A stretch of 5,871 nt of DNA, taken from assembly GCA_029933535.1 (NCBI GenBank), contig JAOZNZ010000224.1, positions 1 to 5,871 of the forward strand. Direction: 5' to 3'. Below are positions 1 through 5,024 of the stretch, in pieces (the stretch's first letter is position 1; the number at the start of each line of letters is the position of its first letter). Position numbers and translations under genes: made by a program. This DNA comes from a bacterium (GTDB lineage Bacteria; Auribacterota; UBA3054; B51-G9). The notes beneath the pieces were generated by a model, which ran no database searches, was not told the DNA's origin, and was given only the letters and a program-made list of their open reading frames with translations.

Positions 1-74
1 ACATGACACTAGTTCAACAAACAGGTATCGTGTCAATTATACAATGGCAATATTCTTAAAATTTACAAAAACTT

Positions 75-119
75 GCCCCAGAGGGGCAAAATGTTTGTAG
101 CCCCGGGTAACACCCGGGG
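75..119. repeat. REP-like double palindrome with GTAG head
   Basis: Two perfect hairpins sit 13 bases apart. The first is GCCCC (75-79), loop AGA, GGGGC (83-87). The second is CCCCGGGT (101-108), loop AAC, ACCCGGGG (112-119), an 8-bp stem. The second is directly preceded by GTAG at 97-100, the tetranucleotide that marks REP elements recognised by RAYT transposases (known for enterobacterial and pseudomonad REPs). No RAYT gene is in the window, so calling this a REP is inference. Neither hairpin is followed by a T-run, which argues against an intrinsic terminator. Confidence 0.6.
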
Positions 120-121
120 TA

Positions 122-487
122 TTGAATCACAACACATTATCCGCGACGAAAAATTTTCAGTCATGTCGCGAAAAACGATTTCAACAACATTTAATCAATA
201 AATATGACTTTGGAGATGGATGGAATCATAATATTGTTTTGGAAAAAATTCTTCCAATTGATGATAAAATTAATTATCCAGTTTGTTTGAGAGGAGAAAT
301 GTGTTGTCCGCCGGATGATTGTGGCGGTACATGGGGCTATACAGAAATATTGGAAATACTTGAACAACCTGACCACGAGGAATATGAAAAATATGTAACA
401 TGGTTAGGAGAAAAATTTGTCCCTGAATATTTTGATAAAGACGAAGTAAATGAACTGCTAAAAGAGAAAAATTACGATTTACGGTAA
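122..487 (+). pseudogene. pRiA4b ORF-3-like protein, N-terminally truncated remnant
   Basis: The 121-codon frame opens with TTG and carries the C-terminal half of the pRiA4b ORF-3-like family (Pfam PRiA4_ORF3, also annotated as IS1096 TnpR-like). Diagnostic pieces are YDFGDGW (residues 28-34), the Cys-rich CCPPDDCGGTWGY (61-73), PDHEEY (83-88) and the terminal EYFDKDEVNELL (102-113). Intact members are usually nearer 180-200 residues and begin with an 'IKPPIWRRI'-type segment, which I could not find in any frame of 1-196. Residues 1 to about 25 are encoded by hairpin repeat DNA, so the break lies near base 197. No ribosome binding site precedes the TTG. The role of the family is unsettled; it is often linked to mobile elements. 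It is most likely a decayed gene, although a short expressed protein cannot be excluded. Its 3' end overlaps the next small frame. Confidence 0.8.
142..170. repeat. Hairpin CGCGAC/GTCGCG with nested A/T palindrome
   Basis: A 6-bp perfect stem, CGCGAC (142-147) with GTCGCG (165-170), encloses a second palindrome, GAAAA-A-TTTTC (148-158). It lies 22 bases after the GTAG hairpin and within the reading frame of the pRiA4b-like remnant, before family similarity begins. It is therefore probably intergenic repeat DNA read through by chance rather than authentic coding sequence. Confidence 0.45.
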
Positions 488-590
488 CAAAAACTGGCAG
501 CAAATTGCCGCAAAAGTTGGGACGTGGTTTATTTCGGGTGAAGTAAAATACTTTGAAAGTTATGATGAAGCTCTAACGTGGCTTAAATAA
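462..590 (+). pseudogene. Small start-less reading frame, unrecognised
   Basis: A 42-codon open stretch runs from just after an in-frame TAA (459-461) to TAA at 588-590. Its composition looks like real protein: aromatic and acidic residues alternate in segments such as WFISGEVKYFESYDEA and it ends in TWLK. There is no ATG, GTG or TTG in frame. The only conceivable initiators are ATT codons at 471 and 477, with a purine-rich AAAGAG at 461-466 ahead of them. It overlaps the 3' end of the pRiA4b-like remnant by 26 bases, and its last 18 bases overlap the 3' end of the convergent methyltransferase gene. It could be a second decayed gene of the same lost locus, or a coupled small gene using ATT. 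I do not recognise the family. Confidence 0.4.
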
Positions 591-1565
591 TGTATATTCA
601 ACAATATCGCCTTTATGTAATATATCGATTACCCATCCGACTGGGCGCCATATATTTTTCCAGAAAGAATTCTTCTTAACCGGTTTGAAAATATTCGGGG
701 CAGTTCCTGCCTTCTTCGCGTAATCCAAACTTGTAAAAAATCCGGTGTTCGGTGAATTAAAATCAACTTTCTTAACTTTTAAACCATGCTGTTCCGCAAG
801 TTTTGAAAACGTGGCAGGGGTGTAATGAAAAACATGACGCGGAATGTCAAGCGCGAACCAGTTTTCTTTAAAAAGTTTAAACATCGCACTGCCAATATTA
901 GGAATCCGAATTAAACAAATACCGTCCGGTTTTAAAATTCTTTTTATTTCATCAAGCGTTTCTTTTGGATTTATCAAATGTTCAAAAACATAATGCAGAC
1001 GAACTACATCAAATGAATTATCGGGGAAAATCGCATCGATAAGCGTACCGCAAAAAACCGGTATTCCGGCTTCATTTGCAGCTTGAGCTGCCGGACCGTC
1101 AATTTCAACTCCCTTGGTTTTCCATCCCGCGTTTTTCAATCTGGATAACCAACCGCCGTTTCCGCAGCCTACATCAAGAATATTTCCGTCGCCGTGATAT
1201 GGAATCATAGTTTTCATAGTGCTTAAACTGAGAAAATATAAAACCGGTTTTAACAAAATCCTAATCCATTTCGGCGGCGCGGAATTTTGGTCGACGGGAC
1301 AACCGTAATACCATCTCAGAACAAAAATTTTCAGCTTTCTGTGCTTCTTTAAACTATGATCAACATTATGTTTTCTGTGCGGACAGTAATCATCAGGATA
1401 ATAAGCTTGAAGCTCATCATTATCCGGTTGAGGATTAACGTAAATCATTCCGCAGTCACATTTTGAAAGAGTAAATTCACCGGGCACGTCATGAAGAATA
1501 TCAACTCCGTGAATAAAAATGTTATGATTATCAGTACCACAAACAGGGCATAAAATATTTTTCAT
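573..1565 (-). CDS. Class I SAM-dependent methyltransferase with N-terminal zinc ribbon
   Basis: The protein is 330 residues long. The N-terminus has a Cys pattern CPVCG (C6, C9) and CDCG (C36, C38) followed by IYVNPQP and YYPDDY. This is the zinc-ribbon lead-in seen in many methyltransferases of surface-glycan gene clusters. The Rossmann core carries SAM motif I ILDVGCGNG (129-137), the acidic end of beta-2 at GVEID (E154), FPDNSFDVV (180-188), VFEHLINP (193-200) and LKPDG (211-215). The DIPRHVFHYTP segment (240-250) is also typical of the group. The methyl acceptor is not evident; a sugar or lipid-linked glycan is a family-based guess. I chose ATG at 1563-1565 because it begins directly at the Cys motif. 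An in-frame TTG at 1640 would add 25 residues, but it is the TTG of the -35 box and cannot lie in the transcript. The ribosome site is weak (AAGAA). The gene appears monocistronic here, and its stop (573-575) lies inside the convergent small frame. Confidence 0.9.
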   Translation of the reverse strand: MKNILCPVCGTDNHNIFIHGVDILHDVPGEFTLSKCDCGMIYVNPQPDNDELQAYYPDDYCPHRKHNVDHSLKKHRKLKIFVLRWYYGCPVDQNSAPPKWIRILLKPVLYFLSLSTMKTMIPYHGDGNILDVGCGNGGWLSRLKNAGWKTKGVEIDGPAAQAANEAGIPVFCGTLIDAIFPDNSFDVVRLHYVFEHLINPKETLDEIKRILKPDGICLIRIPNIGSAMFKLFKENWFALDIPRHVFHYTPATFSKLAEQHGLKVKKVDFNSPNTGFFTSLDYAKKAGTAPNIFKPVKKNSFWKNIWRPVGWVIDILHKGDIVEYTLFKPR

Positions 1566-1611
1566 TATTCTTAGTTTTTCAAATAAGGTTATAGTCAAAA
1601 GTTGAATATAT

Positions 1612-1640
1612 ATTTTACAACAAGAGCTTCTTTGTGTCAA
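1612..1640 (-). promoter_or_regulatory. Near-consensus sigma-70-type promoter of the methyltransferase
   Basis: On the minus strand a perfect TTGACA (1640-1635) is followed by a 17-base spacer (1634-1618) and TAAAAT (1617-1612), one mismatch from TATAAT. Transcription would start near 1605, leaving a leader of about 40 bases before ATG 1565. The fit and position make this the best-supported regulatory site in the window. Confidence 0.72.
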
Positions 1641-1650
1641 TGTGAAGAAA

Positions 1651-1748
1651 GATGGAGTAGTGGATTAATGGATATGGAGTGCAGAAATGTTGAAATTTTG
1701 CGATAGCGAAATTTCATTTTCTGCGCGGGCGCGAAGCGACCGAAATAC
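1651..1748 (+). repeat. Double-hairpin repeat element, left copy
   Basis: A lead with four TGGA steps (1653, 1661, 1669, 1675) ends in ATGGAGTGCAG (1674-1684). Hairpin 1 follows: GAAATTTTGC (1692-1701), loop GATA, GCGAAATTTC (1706-1715), ten pairs including one G-T. Then comes CATTTTCTGCG and hairpin 2: GGGCGC (1727-1732), loop GAA, GCGACC (1736-1741), five of six paired. It closes with GAAATAC (1742-1748). A diverged copy in the opposite orientation lies at 4744-4842, beyond the subtilase. It occupies the gap between the divergent methyltransferase and subtilase promoters. Confidence 0.7.
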
Positions 1749-1795
1749 TTTGGATTAAAATAATGCTGTTTCGCTCTTAACATTGTCATTTCGAA

Positions 1796-1824
1796 TTGCT
1801 TATCTCACCAAGATATGATAAAAT
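1796..1824 (+). promoter_or_regulatory. Candidate promoter of the subtilase gene
   Basis: TTGCTT (1796-1801), a 17-base spacer and TAAAAT (1819-1824) give a plausible but unremarkable sigma-70-type arrangement about 33 bases before the start codon. An alternative -10, TATGAT (1814-1819), overlaps it but lacks a well-spaced -35. The region is AT-rich, so a chance match is quite possible. Confidence 0.3.
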
Positions 1825-1847
1825 AGAAAATGATGTAACCCAAACAT

Positions 1848-1851
1848 GAGG
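1848..1851 (+). promoter_or_regulatory. Ribosome binding site of the subtilase
   Basis: GAGG lies five bases before ATG 1857. No other start codon nearby is better placed, and the signal peptide begins at this Met, so the site fixes the start of the subtilase. Confidence 0.6.
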
Positions 1852-1856
1852 TCGCT

Positions 1857-4583
1857 ATGCATAAAATATTTCTCTTTATAATACTATCTGCCGCGTTAGC
1901 GCAGGCAGTTGATTTCAGTGTTCCTCTAACAGGACTTTACGGCGACCCGCTTCAGCTTCAAACAACAACAAAGGAGTATAATTCATTACAAGCGCGAGCA
2001 GCAACGCTTGCAGCGTGTGATACAACACCAAGGCACTGGCTGGTGCAATTCACCGGACCGTTTCAACAACAATGGCGGCAGACGCTGCAGCAACTTGACT
2101 GCGTGGAGCTGCAATACCTGAAGCAATATTGCCTGGTAATTCGCGCGTCGGAGAAAGCGGTTGTCACTCTCACCCAACAGCCGTTCGTGCGTTGGGCCGG
2201 GCCATATCGCAGCGAGTATAAACTGTCGGCGTGGCTGCCGCGTCCTGGTCATATTGCCGGTGAAGCGGACATGAACGAAACAAGCACGTTGCCAATGATC
2301 ATAAAACTTTTTCGCGGGGTGTCGCCGGACAATATAGTTGAACGTGTTCGTGCTTCCGGCGGCTCTATCCGCAAACAATCATCCGAGGGATTTACGGGAC
2401 GTTATATTGAAGCAGATGTGTCACCGGCGCTTCTTGAGGAATTGGCCGCACAGGAGGATGTTTGCTGGATCGAGCCGTACGAAATGTCTTACACAGACAA
2501 CGATATTGCACGTGAGAAGATTGTCAACGTACGCCCGGCGTGGGCCCGGGGGTTCTGGGGCGATGGGCAGACCGTGTGCGTCGCCGATTCAGGCCTTGAC
2601 CTCGGATCAACCGAGACCGACAAACTGCATATAGATTTCCGGTATTACTACCAATCAGGCTGGCCACCCGAACTAAAGTCTAAATCACGGGTCGTGCGGA
2701 TTGATGACCTGTTTGGAGACGGGCCACAGGATGTCAACGGGCACGGAACACATGTAGCAGGTACAGTTCTGGGAGCTGGTTATGGTTCCGGCGCAAATAC
2801 TCTGCTCACCCCGACCAATTGCTTTGCGGGAATTGCTCCCAGGGCCATGCTCATGTTCCAATCAATGGGGAGTAACTCCACGGGCAGCAGTCTGCCGGGC
2901 GTACCGGCCTCTATGCAGGATTTGCTTATGCCGGCATGGAACGCCGGTGCACGTGTACATCAGAACAGTTGGAGTAGCAATCTCCGTGGTCGTTACGACA
3001 CAATGTGCGAAACGCTTGACGCGTTTGTGGGCAATCCTCTCGTACCAAAGTGGGACGATATGGTTGTGGTGTTCGCTGCAGGCAATGCTGCCGAGGATTA
3101 CGTGACCAATAGTACGTCTGTCACTGTTCACGGTGCCAAAGCAGGTGTGATGGATCTGGACTCTATCGGGCGTCCGGGAACGTCTAAGAATTGCATCACG
3201 GTCGGCGCATCGGAGAACTTTAGACCAAGTCAAATCGATACGTGGTGGGATGTTTCAGCTTTCAACCCGATTACGAGTGACCGGGCAGCCGATAACACCA
3301 ATGGTATGTGTGCCTTCTCAAGTCGCGGCCCTTGTGATGACCTGCGCATCAAGCCGGACATCGTGGCACCGGGGTCATGGATTATATCAACCCGTTCGCG
3401 TGCGGCGCCCGGTGATCGCTTATGGGGCATCTACCCCGGCAACACAAACTACCTTTATTCCGGTGGGACGAGTATGTCCGCACCCCTCGTATCCGGCGCG
3501 GCTACGCTCATTCGTGAATGGCTTTTCAAAGACCACGGTATAAGCAAACCTTCCGCGGCGCTCGTAAAGGCGCTGCTTCTGAACAACACCGCACCGATGT
3601 ACAAAGGACAATATTCCGATGATTTCCGTGAGATTCCGCCGATGTTCCCAAACAATGTCAACGGTTACGGTAGGCTGAACATCGCCGGCGTGGTGGATCC
3701 ACCGTCGGGCGATGAACGCCTGTGGTGGGACCGCCCGACCCACCTGACAACCGGTGCAACGACGGAGCACTCTTTCATCGTACACGATACGGGAAAACCG
3801 CTCAAGATAACCTTGGCCTGGAGCGATGTCCCGGGTTATGCGGCTGTCAATGGCGGGCTGGTTAATGATCTTGATATGGTTGTGAAACGACCGGGCGGAT
3901 TCAGCAGTCATGGCGTACCGAAGGAATACCGACAGGTACTGGTCCAGGACAGTGGTAAATATGAAGGCATTTTGTCGAATGCCGTCAACGAAGGCTATGC
4001 AGTAAAATTCACTCCAAGTTGTTACCCTGTTAGGATATGGGGGGGACTGTTCGAGATTAATTGGATGGGAATACTGTTAAATTACCGGGTGAATGTGTGG
4101 GATGACGATGGCACGTCGGGCTTACCGGGTACATTATTGTACAGCACAATACGTCAGGGATGCTCGTACGGCTGGGATAATGTCTTCATTCCGAATATCA
4201 GTATCGCAAGCGGAAGCTTCTACATCGAAATGCGTTCGATTCTCGATACATACCCGGGAATTATCTATGAAACAATGACCGGTACGTCAACCTCGTATAA
4301 GTGGAACGGGAGCGCATGGTCAAGTGTGTCCCCACGGCAATACCATATCCGTGCCATTGTGGCGTGTGATGGAGAGGGATCTCACGACCGTGTAAACAAT
4401 GTGCAGCATTACTCCACGACATCAGCGGACGGGGGAACATGGACGGTGCAGGTGATCGGCCATGATGTGTGGCTTCCGCAGACCTACGCGTTGACCGTCT
4501 CGGGAGATGCGGTCATTCCCGAGCCAATGGCTCTGTTCGGTTTGCTTGCGGCATTGCTGGTGGGTACGCGGAACTTAAGGTAG
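1857..4583 (+). CDS. Secreted S8 family serine peptidase (subtilase) with PEP-CTERM anchor
   Basis: An exported endopeptidase of 908 residues. Residues 1-17 form a signal peptide with a hydrophobic core and an AQA cleavage site. Residues about 60-124 and 144-210 look like two tandem propeptide units, each ending in a VxWxxPY motif (111-117, 202-208). The catalytic domain (about 222-612) has Asp244 in VADSGLD, His296 in GHGTHVAG, the oxyanion Asn410 in FAAGN and Ser539 in GGTSMSAP, so activity is expected. Next is a KP-43-like beta domain: ITLAWSDVP (651-659) and LVNDLDMVV (668-676), completed by DRVNNVQ (844-850) and a GTWTVQV / PQTYALTVSG end (860-883). An inserted module (about 707-838) splits it. 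The tail is IPEP (887-890), a hydrophobic stretch and TRNLR, a PEP-CTERM signal for exosortase. Mature enzyme probably starts near 216-220. It is visibly GC-richer than its neighbours. Confidence 0.95.
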   Translation: MHKIFLFIILSAALAQAVDFSVPLTGLYGDPLQLQTTTKEYNSLQARAATLAACDTTPRHWLVQFTGPFQQQWRQTLQQLDCVELQYLKQYCLVIRASEKAVVTLTQQPFVRWAGPYRSEYKLSAWLPRPGHIAGEADMNETSTLPMIIKLFRGVSPDNIVERVRASGGSIRKQSSEGFTGRYIEADVSPALLEELAAQEDVCWIEPYEMSYTDNDIAREKIVNVRPAWARGFWGDGQTVCVADSGLDLGSTETDKLHIDFRYYYQSGWPPELKSKSRVVRIDDLFGDGPQDVNGHGTHVAGTVLGAGYGSGANTLLTPTNCFAGIAPRAMLMFQSMGSNSTGSSLPGVPASMQDLLMPAWNAGARVHQNSWSSNLRGRYDTMCETLDAFVGNPLVPKWDDMVVVFAAGNAAEDYVTNSTSVTVHGAKAGVMDLDSIGRPGTSKNCITVGASENFRPSQIDTWWDVSAFNPITSDRAADNTNGMCAFSSRGPCDDLRIKPDIVAPGSWIISTRSRAAPGDRLWGIYPGNTNYLYSGGTSMSAPLVSGAATLIREWLFKDHGISKPSAALVKALLLNNTAPMYKGQYSDDFREIPPMFPNNVNGYGRLNIAGVVDPPSGDERLWWDRPTHLTTGATTEHSFIVHDTGKPLKITLAWSDVPGYAAVNGGLVNDLDMVVKRPGGFSSHGVPKEYRQVLVQDSGKYEGILSNAVNEGYAVKFTPSCYPVRIWGGLFEINWMGILLNYRVNVWDDDGTSGLPGTLLYSTIRQGCSYGWDNVFIPNISIASGSFYIEMRSILDTYPGIIYETMTGTSTSYKWNGSAWSSVSPRQYHIRAIVACDGEGSHDRVNNVQHYSTTSADGGTWTVQVIGHDVWLPQTYALTVSGDAVIPEPMALFGLLAALLVGTRNLR
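3975..4370 (+). other. Inserted beta module within the subtilase C-terminal domain
   Basis: This stretch encodes residues about 707-838. It begins near YAVKFTPSCYPV, passes through VNVWDDDGTSGLPGTLLY and GWDNVFIPN, then FYIEMR and SYKWNGSAW, and ends at YHIRAIVAC. The pattern FTPxxYP ... DDDGxxGxPGT ... GW ... FY ... IRAIV recurs in secreted bacterial proteins as a beta-sandwich accessory module of unknown ligand (family-level recollection). It separates LVNDLDMVV from DRVNNVQ, which lie close together in ordinary KP-43-type subtilases. Its precise limits are estimates. Confidence 0.6.
4518..4580 (+). other. PEP-CTERM sorting signal coding segment
   Basis: The last 21 codons before the stop encode PEP (888-890), a hydrophobic segment of about 13 residues (MALFGLLAALLVG) and a short basic tail TRNLR. 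This order is the classic PEP-CTERM signal cut by an exosortase in the outer envelope pathway. No exosortase gene lies in the window. Confidence 0.85.
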
Positions 4584-4603
4584 GATATATTAATGGATTG
4601 GAG

Positions 4604-4645
4604 GGACGCTGCCGCGACCCGCGTATGCTAGGTTACCCAGCGTCC
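4604..4645. repeat. Three-way palindrome downstream of the subtilase
   Basis: An outer 8-bp perfect stem, GGACGCTG (4604-4611) with CAGCGTCC (4638-4645), encloses two small palindromes: CGCG-ACC-CGCG (4613-4623) and GGT-T-ACC (4631-4637). It begins 20 bases after the subtilase stop and could stabilise the 3' end of its mRNA. There is no T-run after it, so a classical intrinsic terminator is unlikely. A dispersed GC-rich repeat is the alternative. Confidence 0.55.
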
Positions 4646-4670
4646 TAAATTGATTGTGCCACCCTCATAT

Positions 4671-4683
4671 CCCGCCCTGCGGG
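4671..4683. repeat. Short GC hairpin CCCGC-CCT-GCGGG
   Basis: A perfect 5-bp stem with a three-base loop in the gene-free gap 4584-4976. On both sides lie TAT and CCCT-type motifs, and ATCCC (4685-4689) can pair with GGGAT (4703-4707), suggesting a longer structured repeat. In plus-strand frames this DNA is open only by chance. Confidence 0.45.
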
Positions 4684-4743
4684 TATCCCTCCCCAATGAA
4701 TCGGGATCTTCGACAAGAGAGGATTTAAGTAGGGTAGTTGAAT

Positions 4744-4842
4744 GTATTTTCTGTTGCTGTCGCAACAACGCAGTGAATGAAATTTCGTTGGAACAAAATT
4801 TCTTTATCCCTGCACTCCATATATGCACTCCATTTCACTCCA
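4744..4842 (-). repeat. Double-hairpin repeat element, right copy (inverted)
   Basis: Read on the minus strand, three TGGAGTG steps (4842-4836, 4832-4826, 4819-4813) lead into ATGGAGTGCAG (4820-4810), identical to the left copy. Then come GAAATTTTGTT-CC-AACGAAATTTC (hairpin 1, eleven pairs including the same G-T), CATT, CTGCG, and TGTTGC-GACA-GCAACA (hairpin 2, six perfect pairs), ending in GAAAATAC. Order and spacing match 1674-1748, but many stem bases differ in a pair-preserving way. It belongs to the same repeat family as the left element. Confidence 0.7.
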
Positions 4843-4875
4843 AAACGTTTTCCAAAATTATTTTTTCTTATATTA

Positions 4876-4896
4876 CCCACTTCGGGTCGAAGCGGG
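4876..4896. repeat. Hairpin CCCACTTCG / CGAAGCGGG
   Basis: Nine-base arms (4876-4884 and 4888-4896) with one A-C mismatch and a GGT loop. On the minus strand the flank reads GTATCCCGC, echoing the TATCCCGC start of the 4671 hairpin, so the two may be related small palindromes. No T-run follows on either strand at a useful distance. Confidence 0.45.
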
Positions 4897-4908
4897 ATAC
4901 CAAATACT

Positions 4909-4942
4909 AAATTCATTTCATTATTTTATTCGAAATGAATTT
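4909..4942. repeat. 11-bp perfect inverted repeat, A/T-rich
   Basis: AAATTCATTTC (4909-4919) and GAAATGAATTT (4932-4942) are perfect reverse complements separated by 12 bases. The site lies downstream of both converging genes. It might act as a weak terminator stem, be an end of a small mobile repeat, or be a protein-binding site; the sequence alone does not decide. Confidence 0.45.
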
Positions 4943-4949
4943 CCTCCTA

Positions 4950-5024
4950 CCAATAATCCATAAAAAATCCCCCGCCCTATCGGGCACCCCCTTTAATAAA
5001 GGGGACTAATATTCCAATAATCCA
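4950..5024. repeat. Palindromic repeat flanked by 11-base direct repeats
   Basis: CCAATAATCCA occurs at 4950-4960 and again at 5014-5024. Between them is GCCC-TATC-GGGC (4974-4985) and CCCCTTT-AAT-AAAGGGG (4988-5004, 7-bp perfect stem). The arrangement resembles a short insertion with a target duplication. CCAATAATCCA is close in style to the TGGATTA steps of other local repeats, so the match could instead reflect shared repeat vocabulary. Confidence 0.5.
4962..5007 (-). terminator. Possible intrinsic terminator of the PKD-protein gene
   Basis: On the minus strand AGTCCCC (5007-5001) can pair with GGGGATT (4972-4966, one G-T), enclosing smaller stems, and four more T residues follow (4965-4962). 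The stop codon (4979-4977) lies within the structure, so a terminating ribosome would interfere with folding. The call is therefore tentative. Confidence 0.35.

Noticed and set aside
488..572. Terminator for the methyltransferase on the minus strand (GGCA/TGCC followed by TTTTTG)
   Set aside because: The stem is only four pairs and lies within the small plus-strand frame; too weak to call.
1566..1640. 25-residue N-terminal extension of the methyltransferase from TTG 1640
   Set aside because: The TTG is part of a TTGACA -35 box, there is no ribosome site before it, and the extension precedes the conserved CPVCG start without resembling the family.
3420..3911. 163-codon open frame on the minus strand inside the subtilase
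   Set aside because: It lies entirely antisense to the catalytic domain, lacks any recognisable domain, and is expected from the GC-rich codon pattern of the sense gene. The other open frames within 1986-4278 were rejected for the same reason.
4813..4842. Three CACTCCA copies considered as a CRISPR-like or iteron array
   Set aside because: Units are only 7 bases, spacing is uneven (13 and 10), and the same motif leads into the left double-hairpin element, so it is part of that repeat.
4628..4910. Overlapping open frames on both strands between the subtilase and the PKD protein
   Set aside because: They run through hairpin repeats, have no ribosome sites, and their translations look like repeat-derived sequence with no domain pattern.
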